From Dehalogenimonas lykanthroporepellens BL-DC-9 (GTDB taxonomy: Bacteria > Chloroflexota > Dehalococcoidia > Dehalococcoidales > Dehalococcoidaceae): a DNA stretch of 64,000 nt. Position 1 is the stretch's first letter. The number at the start of each line of letters is the position of its first letter. The notes below the pieces were generated by a model that did not search any database, was not told the DNA's origin, and saw nothing but the letters and a program-made list of their open reading frames with translations. Of this stretch, positions 7,827 through 18,876 are shown piece after piece. Both the position numbers and the translations under genes were made by a program. The stretch lies in contig CP002084.1 of the NCBI GenBank assembly GCA_000143165.1, positions 496,001 through 560,000 of the forward strand, given 5' to 3'.

Positions 7827-9201
7827 AGTAGAATCCCCGTACGTGGTGTAAATTCCTGGAATTGAAAAAGCAGGCCATTGTGTGGTTTCTTGAAAGAAAA
7901 TAACAACAAAGACTTTCAGGAGGTAACCACAACAATGGCCAAAGACAGGATGACACTTTTGGAACTGCTACGCAAGTCAGGGAGTGACGGTGATCTTGAT
8001 TTTCTGAGAGAAGGGGTGAAGATGCTGGCCGAAGCGGTCATGGAGCTTGAGGTTAAGCAGAAGACCGGAGCTGAGAAACATGAGCGCAGTAACGGTCGTT
8101 TAACCTACCGTAACGGCTACCGGGGGCGTATCTGGGACACCCGGGCCGGCACGATACCCTTGGCGATTCCCCGGTTGCGGGACGGCAGTTATTTTCCCAG
8201 CTTACTCGAGCCCCGGCGCCGGGCGGAACATGCCTTGCTGGCGGTAATCCAGGAAGCCTATGTATTGGGCATCAGCACCCGCAAGGTGGAATCTCTGGTT
8301 CAGTCACTGGGGCTTAACGGGGTCAGTAAGAGCGAGGTATCGCGAATATGCGGGGCTCTGGACGATGAAGTGGAACGATGGCGCCACCGGCCTTTGTTAT
8401 GGCGTTATCCCTATCTGTGGCTGGATGCGACCTACGTCAAGGTCAGGGATTCAGGGCGGGTGGTCAGTCAGGCGGTAATTATCGCCTACGGAGTCCGGGA
8501 AACCGGAGAACGCGAGATCATCGGGCTTGAGGTCGGCCCCAGTGAAGACGGTGTATTCTGGAAAGAGTTTCTGCGGGGGCTGGTCAGCCGTGGTTTGAGC
8601 GGGGTGATGCTGGTAATCAGTGATGCTCATCTGGGGCTGAAGGAAGCCATCAGCACGGTACTCACCGGGGTATCGTGGCAACGTTGCCGGGTGCACTTCA
8701 TGCGCAATGCGCTGGCCAGAGTGCCACGGGGCGCCCAGGCTATGGTATCTGCCGCTATCCGTACCATCTTCGCTCAACCTGACCGCGACAGCGCTTGCAG
8801 CCAGCTCCGCCGGGTAGCCGATAACCTCAGACTCCGATTCGGTCCTGTTGCCGACCAACTGGAAGAGGCAGAACCGGATATCCTGGCCTATACCGCTTTC
8901 CCCCGGGAACACTGGCGGCAACTGTACTCTACCAATCCCCTGGAGAGACTGAATAAGGAAATCAAGCGCCGCAGTAATGTGGTCGGCATCTTTCCCAACA
9001 GCCAATCGGTAATCAGGCTGATTGGGGCGGTGTTAATGGAACAGCAGGACGAGTGGGAGGTCGGACGACGCTACTTTTCTTTGGATTCGATGAAGAAAAC
9101 GCTGGAAGGGGCGCAGGAGGAACCCCTGATCATGGCTTTACCAGCATAACCATTCAGGAAACCACCAATGATGAATTTACACCACTTGACGGGACACTAC
9201 C
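7827..9201 (+). mobile_element. Complete IS256-family insertion sequence with 8-bp target duplication
   Basis: Imperfect terminal inverted repeats of about 28 bases share the inner block GTGGTGTAAATTC (left near 7843-7856, inverse at right near 9173-9186) and outer ends starting AGTAG and GGTAG. The element is flanked by CAAGTATC at 7819-7826 and 9202-9209, a direct 8-bp duplication typical of this family. Its length of 1375 bp and single intact transposase gene suggest a recent insertion. Confidence 0.9.
7935..9149 (+). CDS. IS256-family (Mutator-type) transposase
   Basis: A 404-residue DDE transposase. Features in order: N-terminal helices, the NGYRGRIWDTRAGTIPLAIPRLRDG segment shortened here to its typical R-G-T-I-P core, catalytic Asp in YLWLDATYVKVR, second Asp in MLVISDAHLGLKEA, the WQRCRVHFMRN motif, and the Glu region STNPLERLNKEIKRRSNVVG near the C terminus. 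I start at 7935 because AGGAGG lies just upstream; the open frame continues 19 codons farther without a site. No frameshift or stop is seen, so it is probably functional. Confidence 0.93.
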   Translation: MAKDRMTLLELLRKSGSDGDLDFLREGVKMLAEAVMELEVKQKTGAEKHERSNGRLTYRNGYRGRIWDTRAGTIPLAIPRLRDGSYFPSLLEPRRRAEHALLAVIQEAYVLGISTRKVESLVQSLGLNGVSKSEVSRICGALDDEVERWRHRPLLWRYPYLWLDATYVKVRDSGRVVSQAVIIAYGVRETGEREIIGLEVGPSEDGVFWKEFLRGLVSRGLSGVMLVISDAHLGLKEAISTVLTGVSWQRCRVHFMRNALARVPRGAQAMVSAAIRTIFAQPDRDSACSQLRRVADNLRLRFGPVADQLEEAEPDILAYTAFPREHWRQLYSTNPLERLNKEIKRRSNVVGIFPNSQSVIRLIGAVLMEQQDEWEVGRRYFSLDSMKKTLEGAQEEPLIMALPA

Positions 9202-9211
9202 CAAGTATCGG

Positions 9212-9324
9212 TAAATTCCAAATATCAAGCACCAAATAACAAACAAATCCTAATCTCCAATTTCCAAGCTCAAAACAATAGCGAAATTCCGATGTTCGAA
9301 ACGGGGCATGGATTACCCATTTTC
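9212..9324. repeat. AT-rich repeat and left half of a split palindromic repeat
   Basis: This stretch holds the aaattccaaatatcaagcacc-type AT-rich module and then GGCATGGATTACCCATTTTC, the left half of palindromic module C. The right half continues at 10985 on the other side of the IS1182-type element. Confidence 0.75.
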
Positions 9325-10984
9325 GAGGCTGTGTCACAAAAGCTGGTGAAAGTGTCTGAATAGCGGGATTTATTTAGGTGCACTGATTTAAGGTAAACAA
9401 GAATGGGGAAAACAAGAAAAAGGGCAAATACCCCTCTTTATTCTATCCTGTTTCTGCCTGTTCCAGGCGCCGGAGCAGGCCAGGCACCCCGCCACTTAGC
9501 GTAATCATCCGGGCTATGTTGAAGCTACCAGCCAATAATCCCCATTCGGCCTTCACTCCAGCCAGTCCTTTAAGGAGGAAATTCCCGCAATTGAGATTTC
9601 GCTTGATATGTCCGAAGGGTGATTCTACCCGGGCTTTACGTTTCTGGTAGATTTCCTGACCCTCTGCTGATGCATACCGCGCTTCCAATGCTTCTCTCAG
9701 TTTCTCTTCCTTTAACCGGATGACAGTTCTGCCGCGCTTGGAAATGGTGCATGTTCCCCAGTATCGGCACTTCAGGCATAATGCCGGCTTCTCCATCCGG
9801 TACAGGTAATTACTCTTCTGTCTTGAATAGTGGGAATATTTCAGCTTCTTACCTTCAGGACATTCATAACAGTCAGCTTGTTCATCATAGCGAAACTTGC
9901 TCTTGTCAAAGGGTGAGTCCTGAGGGCTGTGAAGGGCTTGCCTTTGCGTCGGTACGATAACGTCAATTTGTTTTTCAGTTGTCCGTTTCAGATTGTCCAT
10001 ATTCGAATATCCAGCGTCGGCCACCGCTGTTCGGCAGGGCTTACCCAGTGTTATCATCGCCTGTTCGATTTGTTGCGAGAATTGATTGCTGTCATTGGCC
10101 TCGGCTACTACATCGGCATTAACTATAAGTCCGTGTTGCTCATCTACGGTTATATGCGCACTATAACCGGCATAAGTACCCTGACGCCCTTTGACGTTTA
10201 GACACTCCGGGTCGGTGCTGTTTATCCGGGATAACTTCTCTTTGTCTAACTGCTTTACCAGCCCCTTGATCTTGCTTTGTAGTTTTTGACGGTCTTCCAG
10301 TTCTTCTTTCATTTCTACCAGATTGCCGGATTCATTCCGGTCTATCTGCTCACACCTGGCAAGCAGTTCTTCGATAGCTTTGTCCGTTTCGGCCAGCTTC
10401 TGTTCCCATGCCTTCCTGGTCAATGTCCGGCTGGTGGCCGCCGCTCCTTTCATCTTGGTGCTATCGGTGAAGAGACAGTTGCCTTCTATCAGATTCATCT
10501 TGAGACAAATGCGAGCAGTCTGTTCAAGAACTTTCCTCAATACCTGCTGGTTACCCCGCCTGAAATTGGCTATGGTCTTATGGTCGGGTTTGAGTCCTCC
10601 CATAAGCCAGATGAATGATAGGTTATGATGACAGGCTCTCTCCAGCTTTCGGGAGCTATGCCAGCCATAGGAATAGCCATAAACCAGCAGTTTAAGCATG
10701 GATTTGGGGTCATAAGCCGGATTGCCGACCAGGGAACGGTCGATGGTCAATCCCATTTGATCGCAGTCCATAGCTTCCACTATGGCATCATAAGCTCTGA
10801 CCGGATCCTTGGGCCCAACATAGTCTTCAATAACCGGTGGTAGCATCGCCATCTGTCGGCGGTCGCCTTCTCTGTAAGCCATCTTTGCCCTCGAAACGTT
10901 CGTATTACCAGCTAATTATTGCCCTATCTCCGATACGTTTCAACTATTTTTTTCGGCTAACAAAAGTAATTGTGACACAGCCTC
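9325..10984 (-). mobile_element. IS1182-family insertion sequence inserted in a palindromic repeat
   Basis: Perfect 15-bp terminal inverted repeats GAGGCTGTGTCACAA lie at 9325-9339 and, inverted, at 10970-10984, enclosing one intact transposase gene (1660 bp in all). The flanks TTACCCATTTTC and TTTTATGGGTAA rejoin to the module C palindrome found uninterrupted elsewhere in the window. A 4-base duplication is possible (TTTC against TTTT) but imperfect. Confidence 0.88.
9443..10882 (-). CDS. IS1182-family transposase
   Basis: A 479-residue transposase. The N-terminal part (LPPVIEDYVGPKDPVRAYDAIVE, YDPKSMLKLLVYGYSYGWHS, LSFIWLMGGLKPDHKTIANFRR) is the DUF772/IS1182-IS5-type domain. The DDE core follows (FTDSTKMKGAAA, VADAGYSNMDNLKR) with an intervening coiled-coil insert near residues 165-215. 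A cysteine cluster (CYECPEGK, CLKCRYWGTC) and the C-terminal Glu region RVESPFGHIKRNLNCGNFLLKG complete it. The frame is intact from ATG to stop. Confidence 0.93.
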   Translation of the reverse strand: MAYREGDRRQMAMLPPVIEDYVGPKDPVRAYDAIVEAMDCDQMGLTIDRSLVGNPAYDPKSMLKLLVYGYSYGWHSSRKLERACHHNLSFIWLMGGLKPDHKTIANFRRGNQQVLRKVLEQTARICLKMNLIEGNCLFTDSTKMKGAAATSRTLTRKAWEQKLAETDKAIEELLARCEQIDRNESGNLVEMKEELEDRQKLQSKIKGLVKQLDKEKLSRINSTDPECLNVKGRQGTYAGYSAHITVDEQHGLIVNADVVAEANDSNQFSQQIEQAMITLGKPCRTAVADAGYSNMDNLKRTTEKQIDVIVPTQRQALHSPQDSPFDKSKFRYDEQADCYECPEGKKLKYSHYSRQKSNYLYRMEKPALCLKCRYWGTCTISKRGRTVIRLKEEKLREALEARYASAEGQEIYQKRKARVESPFGHIKRNLNCGNFLLKGLAGVKAEWGLLAGSFNIARMITLSGGVPGLLRRLEQAETG

Positions 10985-11130
10985 TTTTATGGGTAATGAC
11001 AGAGAGTGGTAGATATTCAATGATACCGAGATTGCTTTGCGGCCGATGGCCGCTCGCAAGGACGGGGTGGTTGCGGGATACCGGGATTGCTTCGCCGATG
11101 AGGGCCGTGTGCAATGACGGGTAATAATTG
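10985..11130. repeat. Right half of split palindrome and two A-type repeat modules
   Basis: TTTTATGGGTAATGACAGAG continues the repeat interrupted by the IS1182-type element, followed by two A modules (about 11024-11070 and 11080-11120). The second is degenerate, with the internal palindrome altered. No gene is seen between here and the ATP synthase promoter. Confidence 0.75.
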
Positions 11131-11211
11131 AGCTGATGCCTGTGTTGGTGTCCAGGGATATACCGGCCTTTGGACATGGAAAGCGAAGTCTTAGACGGCC
11201 GGGATTAGGAC

Positions 11212-11240
11212 TTGACCCGTATGGCTGGTTCTGCTATGCT
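11212..11240 (+). promoter_or_regulatory. Probable promoter of the ATP synthase operon
   Basis: TTGACC (11212-11217), a 17-base spacer and TATGCT (11235-11240) give a good sigma-70-type promoter about 20 bases before atpZ. No other promoter-like sequence of this quality is visible before the operon. Confidence 0.65.
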
Positions 11241-11263
11241 TTTGCGGGTTTTTAAGGCAAATG

Positions 11264-11476
11264 ATGAACCACTGGCTGACTGCCCTGAAGTTCATAGGGA
11301 TAGGCTGGTATATCAGCTTTGCCATCCTTGGTGGGGTGCTGGGCGGACGCTGGCTTGATGAGCGTCTCAACAGTGAACCGTTCTTGTTAATCACAGGACT
11401 ATTCCTGGGTCTGATAGCGGCCTTTTTCGGAGCGTATCAGATGGTGAACGGAACGAACAATAAACGCCGAAAATAG
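11264..11476 (+). CDS. atpZ: AtpZ/AtpI-type small membrane protein of ATP synthase operon
   Basis: A 70-residue protein with two membrane helices (about residues 6-27 and 40-60) and the GGVLGGRWLDERL motif between them, typical of AtpZ/AtpI-like proteins encoded first in F-type ATPase operons. Family members have been linked to magnesium/calcium uptake or c-ring assembly. The second of two consecutive ATGs (11264) lies six bases after AAGG and is preferred. atpB starts 14 bases later. Confidence 0.82.
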   Translation: MNHWLTALKFIGIGWYISFAILGGVLGGRWLDERLNSEPFLLITGLFLGLIAAFFGAYQMVNGTNNKRRK

Positions 11477-11490
11477 CAAGGAAACCGCTC

Positions 11491-12447
11491 GTGCCTGAGA
11501 AGAAAAAAATCGTGGGAATGTCCAAACCGGTGTTTATCGCCGTATTGCTGGTTATTCTGGCCGTTACTATCGTCAGCTTTCTCGCCGGTGGTATCGGTCA
11601 GGCTTTATTCGGGATAGACTTTCCCGAATGGCTGACCGTCAAACAGCCCGAACCCCATCTGCCGCCGGCGCCCATTTTCCATATCGGCGGCTTTGCTGTA
11701 ACCAATACCATCCTGACCGCCTGGATTTCCATCATTCTGCTGGTGCTGCTTTTCTGGGCGGCTACCCGCCGGATGAAACTGATCCCAGGACGCTTTCAGG
11801 CAATTGCGGAAAGCGTCATCGGTTATCTGTACGATTTCTGCACCGATATCGCCGGTGAAAAAAACGGCCGCAAGTTCTTCCCGCTGGTGGCCACCATCTT
11901 CCTGTTCGTAATTACCAACGCGTTGATGAACCTGATTCCGGGTTACAATTCATTCCTCATCAACGACGGTAATCACATGGTTCATCTGCTCCGGGGCGCC
12001 AATACCGACGTCAATTTCCCGCTGGCTCTGGCGGTGATTTCCTTTGTCATGGTGGAGTACTGGGGTCTCAAGACCATCGGTGTATTACACTACCTGAGCA
12101 AGTTCTTCAACTTCGGCCCGCTGATAAATTCCTTCAAGAACTTCCGTAAAGAAGGACTGATGGGTGTTTTTAACGGCTTGATAGCCATATTTATCGGTTT
12201 GATAGAGTTGATGGCCGAGTTCATCCGGATAATCTCTTTCACCTTCCGTCTTTTCGGCAATATGACGGGCGGTGAGATTCTGCTGGTGTCCATGCTGTTC
12301 CTGATGCCGTTCCTGCTGGCTTTGCCTTTCTACGGCCTGGAACTGCTGGTGGGTTTCATCCAGGCGCTGATCTTTGCCGGTCTGACCCTGGTTTTCGCCC
12401 ATATTGCCGTTACCCCTCATTCCGAAGAAGCCTCGGAAAATCATTAA
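11491..12447 (+). CDS. atpB: ATP synthase F0 subunit a
   Basis: A 318-residue membrane protein forming the proton channel. It starts at GTG. After an N-terminal helix (residues ~12-35) and an external segment come the family helices. The motif FIRIISFTFRLFGNMTGGE near residues 240-260 contains the essential stator arginine, and the last helix carries the polar IQALIFAGLTLVFAHIAV. The protein is longer than the E. coli subunit because of its N-terminal region and a loop around residues 150-175. It is second in a canonical atp operon. Confidence 0.95.
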   Translation: MPEKKKIVGMSKPVFIAVLLVILAVTIVSFLAGGIGQALFGIDFPEWLTVKQPEPHLPPAPIFHIGGFAVTNTILTAWISIILLVLLFWAATRRMKLIPGRFQAIAESVIGYLYDFCTDIAGEKNGRKFFPLVATIFLFVITNALMNLIPGYNSFLINDGNHMVHLLRGANTDVNFPLALAVISFVMVEYWGLKTIGVLHYLSKFFNFGPLINSFKNFRKEGLMGVFNGLIAIFIGLIELMAEFIRIISFTFRLFGNMTGGEILLVSMLFLMPFLLALPFYGLELLVGFIQALIFAGLTLVFAHIAVTPHSEEASENH

Positions 12448-12488
12448 TAGCAGTCCAAACATAGCATAAAGGAAAAAGGAGAAAAGAC

Positions 12489-12719
12489 ATGGAATTGGAT
12501 GCAGCAAGACTCTTGGCGGCCGGTCTGGCCATGGGCCTGGGCGCTATCGGCCCCGGCATCGGTATCGGTATTCTGGGTAGTGGCGCAGTCAACGCCGTTT
12601 CGCGCAATCCTGAAGCTCGCGGCCCCATCTTCACCAATCTGCTGTTCGCAGTAGCGCTGGCCGAAGCTGTCGCCATTTACGCGCTGGTTGTTTCGATTCT
12701 TTTGATATTCGTAGCCTAG
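12489..12719 (+). CDS. atpE: ATP synthase F0 subunit c
   Basis: A 76-residue two-helix hairpin proteolipid of the rotor ring. The first helix has the glycine-rich GLGAIGPGIGIGILGSGAV, the loop is RNPEARGP, and the second helix carries the ion-binding glutamate in FAVALAEAVAIYALV. The sodium-type ligands (Gln in helix 1, Ser-Thr after the Glu) are absent, so proton coupling is the better inference. AAGGAG sits before the ATG. Confidence 0.95.
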   Translation: MELDAARLLAAGLAMGLGAIGPGIGIGILGSGAVNAVSRNPEARGPIFTNLLFAVALAEAVAIYALVVSILLIFVA

Positions 12720-12743
12720 TTGTCCTAGAGGGAGGTTCTACCA

Positions 12744-13244
12744 GTGGATAAACTGGGGATAGATTTAGCTAGTTTCATAGCCCAATTGGTCAACTTCGGC
12801 ATACTGCTGGGGCTGTTGTATCTGGTGGCCTACAAACCGATTCTGCGGATGATGGACGGCCGTGCCGCCCGTATCAAGGAGAGTCTGGAGCAGGCTGAAG
12901 AGACGAAAAAACAGGCTGAAGCCGCCGAGGTGGAGTTCAAGCGACAGATTGCCGAAGCCTCCAAGCAGGGGCAGGCAGTCATCGAACGGGCATCCCGGAC
13001 TGCCGACGAAATCCGGCAGAAGGCGCAGGAAGAGGCCAGGACCGAAGCCGAGGCGCTGATAACCCGGGCTAAAGCCGATATCCGCCGCGAGCGGGACGAG
13101 GTTATCGATGAACTGCGCAAGGAGTTCGCCGATCTGACTGTTCTGGCCGCCGGCAAGGTTATCGGTAAGTCGCTGGACAAGGAAGCCCATCGCGACCTTA
13201 TCAACCAGGTGCTGGAAGAAAGCACTCAGTTAAGAAAGAATTAG
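12744..13244 (+). CDS. atpF: ATP synthase F0 subunit b
   Basis: A 166-residue peripheral stalk subunit. It has one N-terminal membrane helix (FIAQLVNFGILLGLLYLVAY) followed by a long charged coiled coil (about residues 35-140, rich in Ala, Glu, Lys and Arg) and a C-terminal delta-binding part (LAAGKVIGKSLDKEAHRDLI). It starts at GTG with GGGAGG about seven bases upstream. There is a single b subunit gene, not a b/b' pair. Confidence 0.94.
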   Translation: MDKLGIDLASFIAQLVNFGILLGLLYLVAYKPILRMMDGRAARIKESLEQAEETKKQAEAAEVEFKRQIAEASKQGQAVIERASRTADEIRQKAQEEARTEAEALITRAKADIRRERDEVIDELRKEFADLTVLAAGKVIGKSLDKEAHRDLINQVLEESTQLRKN

Positions 13245-13253
13245 GGGATACCT

Positions 13254-13799
13254 TTGGCAAAAAGAGCATATGCTTTAGCTTTGCGTTACGGTCAGGCGGT
13301 TTTCGAAATCGCCGAGGCTGAGGACGCTTTTGACAGCTGGCCGAAAGACCTGCAATTGATGGCGCAGGTGGTTGCCGACCGGGACATCCTCTTTTTTCTG
13401 GAAAGCCCCAAGGTTTCTCTTGACGGCAAACGGCAGGTGTTGGCCGGGCAGTTGAAAGCTGTCAAACCGGAGGTCGTCAATCTGGTGCTGTCACTGGCGT
13501 CCCGCAACCAACTGGGCATACTGCCGGATATCATCAGTGACTTTCAGCGGCGCCTGGATGACAAGATGGGGGTGGCTCACGCCGCTGTTGCTTCAGCGGT
13601 ACCGCTGAGCCAGAAGGAACTGGATAATATCCGGGAAAAACTGGGCGAGATGTTCGGCCGGAAAGTGGAAGTAACCGCCAGGGTCGACGAGTCGCTGTTG
13701 GGCGGTATCGTTGCCCGAGTCGGGGACAAGGTAATCGACGGCAGTCTGTCGCGCCGTCTGCGTATTCTCAAACAGGAAATCAATCAGGCCAGGCTGTAA
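13254..13799 (+). CDS. atpH: ATP synthase F1 subunit delta
   Basis: A 181-residue OSCP/delta protein linking the b stalk to alpha subunits. The N-terminal helical domain begins AKRAYALALRYGQAVFEIAE. The C-terminal part contains KLGEMFGRKVEVTARVDESLLGGIVARVGDKVIDGSL, split here around the conserved DxSLLGG-type motif. It starts at TTG (13254), just after atpF with nine bases between; GGGGATACC precedes it. Confidence 0.92.
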   Translation: MAKRAYALALRYGQAVFEIAEAEDAFDSWPKDLQLMAQVVADRDILFFLESPKVSLDGKRQVLAGQLKAVKPEVVNLVLSLASRNQLGILPDIISDFQRRLDDKMGVAHAAVASAVPLSQKELDNIREKLGEMFGRKVEVTARVDESLLGGIVARVGDKVIDGSLSRRLRILKQEINQARL

Positions 13800-13832
13800 A
13801 CTTGTTTTGCTCCTGGAAGGAGGCTTGTTAAA

Positions 13833-15344
13833 GTGTCACAACGAGGACTCGATATTGTATCAGTCATTAAGGAACAGATAGAGAACTTCGGTTCCGATAT
13901 CGCCGTAGCCGATGTCGGCACGGTTATCGAGGTCGGCGACGGTATCGCCCGCATTCACGGTCTGGCCTCCGCGGAGTACAATGAACTCCTGGAGTTTCCC
14001 GGCGGTGTGATGGGCATCGCCCTGAACCTGGAAGAAGATTCGGTGGCGGCGATCCTGCTGGGTGAGGATACCTTCATTAAAGAAGGTGACGAGGTGCGGC
14101 GCACTAACCGCATCGTCGAGGTGCCGGTCGGCGAGGAAATGATCGGCCGGGTGGTTAACCCGCTGGGTCAGCCTATCGATGGCAAGGGCCCGCTGAAAAC
14201 CACCAAACGCCGGGCCGTGGAACGGGTGGCGCCCAACGTGGTGACCCGGCAGAGCGTGGATACGCCGGTGCAGACCGGCATCAAGTCCATCGACGCCATG
14301 ATTCCCGTCGGCCGCGGCCAGCGCGAACTTATCATCGGCGACCGTTCGACCGGTAAGACGGCGGTGGCCATCGATACCATTATCAATCAAAAGGGCGGCG
14401 ACCTCATCTGCATCTATGTCGCCATCGGTCAGAAGACCTCCAAGATAGCCCAGACGGTGGGCATCCTGGAAAAATACGGTGCCATGGAACATACCATTGT
14501 GGTAGCCGCTTCGGCTTCGGACCCCGTCGCTTTCCAGTACATTGCGCCCTATGCCGGCTGTGCCATGGGCGAGGAGTTCATGGACAACGGCAAGGAAGCC
14601 CTTATCGTTTATGATGACCTGACAAAACACGCCTGGGCTTACCGGCAGTTGTCGCTGTTGCTCAGACGGCCGCCCGGACGCGAAGCCTACCCGGGTGACG
14701 TCTTCTACCTGCACAGCCGGTTGCTGGAACGCGCCGCCAAGCTGAACAAGGACAATGGGGGCGGCTCACTGACGGCTCTGCCGGTTATCGAAACCCAGGC
14801 GCAGGACGTGTCAGCTTATGTACCTACCAACGTTATTTCAATTACCGACGGCCAGATTTACCTGGAGCCCGACCTGTTCAATGCCGGCGTCCGTCCGGCC
14901 CTGAACGTCGGTATCTCGGTGTCCCGTGTAGGGTCGGCGGCTCAGACCAAGGCCATCAAGAAGGTGGCGGGTAAACTGAAGCTGGAAATGAGTCAGTACC
15001 AGGCGCTGGCGGCTTTCGCTCAGTTCGGTACCTCCGAACTGGATAAAGCCACCAAGGCCCAGCTTGAACGCGGTCAGCGTATTACCGAGGTGCTCAAGCA
15101 ACCCCAGTACAAGCCGGTGGCCATGGAAAACCAGGTCATTATCTTCTACGCGTTGCTCAACGGCTTTTTGGACGATGTGGAGGTGGCCAACGTTTCCAAG
15201 TTCGAGACTGAACTGTATCAGTTCATCGAGGCCAACTACGCCGATATCCCCAAGACCATCGCCAAGGACAAGGAACTCAGCGGTGATACGGAGAAGGCGC
15301 TGGCTGAGGCGTTGAAAGAGTTCAAGAAGAGTTTTGTGGTCTAA
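13833..15344 (+). CDS. atpA: ATP synthase F1 subunit alpha
   Basis: A 503-residue non-catalytic nucleotide-binding subunit. It has the P-loop [13 protein letters not shown] near residue 170, the RELIIGD lead-in, [26 protein letters not shown] and the [10 protein letters not shown] arginine-finger region near residue 360. The start is GTG with GAAGGAGG about nine bases upstream. Length and motifs are standard and no frame defect is seen. Confidence 0.97.
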   Translation: MSQRGLDIVSVIKEQIENFGSDIAVADVGTVIEVGDGIARIHGLASAEYNELLEFPGGVMGIALNLEEDSVAAILLGEDTFIKEGDEVRRTNRIVEVPVGEEMIGRVVNPLGQPIDGKGPLKTTKRRAVERVAPNVVTRQSVDTPVQTGIKSIDAMIPVGRGQRELIIGDRSTGKTAVAIDTIINQKGGDLICIYVAIGQKTSKIAQTVGILEKYGAMEHTIVVAASASDPVAFQYIAPYAGCAMGEEFMDNGKEALIVYDDLTKHAWAYRQLSLLLRRPPGREAYPGDVFYLHSRLLERAAKLNKDNGGGSLTALPVIETQAQDVSAYVPTNVISITDGQIYLEPDLFNAGVRPALNVGISVSRVGSAAQTKAIKKVAGKLKLEMSQYQALAAFAQFGTSELDKATKAQLERGQRITEVLKQPQYKPVAMENQVIIFYALLNGFLDDVEVANVSKFETELYQFIEANYADIPKTIAKDKELSGDTEKALAEALKEFKKSFVV

Positions 15345-15362
15345 GGAAGGGAAGGAAGCTCA

Positions 15363-17629
<2,267 letters not shown>

Positions 17630-17660
17630 ACCCAATGATGACTGTTAACGGAGCGTGTTT

Positions 17661-18101
17661 GTGGCAACTTTGAAACTGGAAATAGTGACCCCGGAACGCC
17701 AGGTGTTTTCTGACGACGTCGATATCGTCGTTGCCCCGGGCATCGAGGGTGAACTGGGTATTCTGCCGCATCACACCCCTTTGATGACGGCTTTGAAGAC
17801 CGGCGAACTTCGCGCCCGTAAGGGGAGTGAGGAGTTTCTGCTGTTGGTTTCCGGGGGGTTCCTGGAAGTCAGACCCGACCGGGTCATCGTTCTGGCTGAC
17901 GTGGCGGAACGGGCCGAGGAAATTGACCTGTCCCGCGCCCAGGAAGCCCGGGACAAGGCTGAAAAGCGCATGGCAGAAAAATATCAGCCGGGAGAGGATG
18001 CCGCAGAATCCGAGGCGGCGTTACACCGGGCCATGGCTCGACTGGCTATCGCCGAAAAAGCCAAGCGGCGAGGCCGGAGCGCTCCCCCCAAAGTCGGTTG
18101 A
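17661..18101 (+). CDS. atpC: ATP synthase F1 subunit epsilon
   Basis: A 146-residue subunit. The N-terminal beta sandwich has [20 protein letters not shown] and [16 protein letters not shown], and the C-terminal helical hairpin ([19 protein letters not shown]...) is the regulatory part that can block hydrolysis. The GTG at 17661 has GGAG at proper distance; another GTG two codons earlier overlaps the site. It is the last gene of the operon, followed directly by a strong terminator. Confidence 0.94.
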   Translation: MATLKLEIVTPERQVFSDDVDIVVAPGIEGELGILPHHTPLMTALKTGELRARKGSEEFLLLVSGGFLEVRPDRVIVLADVAERAEEIDLSRAQEARDKAEKRMAEKYQPGEDAAESEAALHRAMARLAIAEKAKRRGRSAPPKVG

Positions 18102-18122
18102 TTACCGCATTCTGAAAAAGAG

Positions 18123-18155
18123 AAAAGCCCTCCGTCAGCGGAGGGCTTTTTAGTA
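18123..18155 (+). terminator. Intrinsic terminator of the ATP synthase operon
   Basis: A 12-bp perfect stem AAAAGCCCTCCG/CGGAGGGCTTTT with loop TCAG is followed by TTAG, 21 bases after the atpC stop. Confidence 0.9.
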
Positions 18156-18199
18156 TGCTTAAATCTTCGGGTCAGGGGACGAAATCATAGACGCCAGAC

Positions 18200-18220
18200 G
18201 GACATAGTCAAGCTATGTCC
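18200..18220. repeat. Small inverted repeat between convergent operons
   Basis: GGACATAG-TCAAG-CTATGTCC is a perfect 8-bp hairpin without a U-run. It lies between the atp terminator and khpA. Flanking text (acgcc..., aatgac) resembles the dispersed repeat modules of this genome, so it is probably another small repeat and not a terminator. Confidence 0.45.
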
Positions 18221-18255
18221 TGGAAATGACGGATGAATGACAGAGGGGTGCGGAA

Positions 18256-18483
18256 CTACAGGATTTCAAGACGGGCTTTGATGCCGGCCTTGGCCGCTTT
18301 CACCCGGATGAGGGTGCGCATGGCCTGAGCGATGCGGCCCTGTTTGCCGATGATGCGACCCTTGTCGCCGTCGTCGACCTGCAGGGTTATCTTCAGCCCT
18401 TCTTCTTCCTGTTCTTCCGTCACGACCACCGCTTCAGGCTTGTCTGCCAGTGACTTGGCGATGAACTCAACCAGCTCTTTCAT
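18256..18483 (-). CDS. khpA: KH-domain RNA-binding protein KhpA
   Basis: A 75-residue single KH-domain protein: ELVEFIAKSLADKPEAV, then GDKGRIIGKQGRIAQAMRTLI with the GxxG RNA-binding loop. Its role is small-RNA or ribosome-associated RNA binding; in Gram-positive bacteria it pairs with KhpB and affects cell size. It lies 24 bases after rpsP, the usual neighbourhood (rpsP-khpA). AAGGAG precedes the ATG. Confidence 0.92.
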   Translation of the reverse strand: MKELVEFIAKSLADKPEAVVVTEEQEEEGLKITLQVDDGDKGRIIGKQGRIAQAMRTLIRVKAAKAGIKARLEIL

Positions 18484-18507
18484 GGTGGCTCCTTTACCGC
18501 TGGAGTC

Positions 18508-18750
18508 TTACTCCAGGACTCCGGCCTTTTTTAGAAGTCTGTTGACTGTATCTGTCGGCTGGGCGCCTTTACCAATCCAGTCCTTGACACTGGCGGCGTC
18601 AATCGATACCGTTTCCGGGTCGGTCATCGGGTCGTAGTGGCCGACGGTTTCCAGGAAGGCGCCGTTGCGCGCTGACCTGGAATCGGCGATGACGATCCGG
18701 TAACTCGGTTTCTTGGGGGCACCCATTCTTCGCAGTTTGATTTTCAGCAT
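18508..18750 (-). CDS. rpsP: 30S ribosomal protein S16
   Basis: An 80-residue S16 beginning [20 protein letters not shown] after the ATG at 18750, with the later motif [10 protein letters not shown] and the C-terminal [10 protein letters not shown]. The frame stays open to 18828, but the extra 26 residues are not part of S16. It is co-transcribed with khpA and divergent from the endonuclease V gene. Confidence 0.95.
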   Translation of the reverse strand: MLKIKLRRMGAPKKPSYRIVIADSRSARNGAFLETVGHYDPMTDPETVSIDAASVKDWIGKGAQPTDTVNRLLKKAGVLE

Positions 18751-18837
18751 CGTGTTCGGGATTAACTCGCTTGTCGTTTTATTTAGGACATTATCCAATA
18801 TGGAAGCTATGGTGTCAACTACCGACATCGTCGGGGT

Positions 18838-18867
18838 TTGGCAGAGGCCGAATACAGCGGGTATAAT
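18838..18867 (+). promoter_or_regulatory. Promoter of the endonuclease V gene
   Basis: TTGGCA (18838-18843), an 18-base spacer and a perfect TATAAT (18862-18867). The ATG follows after nine bases, so the 5' leader would be two or three bases at most. Confidence 0.65.
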
Positions 18868-18876
18868 CGGGGGTAT

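Noticed and set aside
13860-14714. Minus-strand ORF of 284 codons inside atpA (and similar ones in atpD, glnA and tkt)
   Set aside because: Shadows of strongly conserved genes with no protein family features.
18200-18220. Terminator for khpA
   Set aside because: The hairpin has no U-run on either strand and looks like a repeat fragment.
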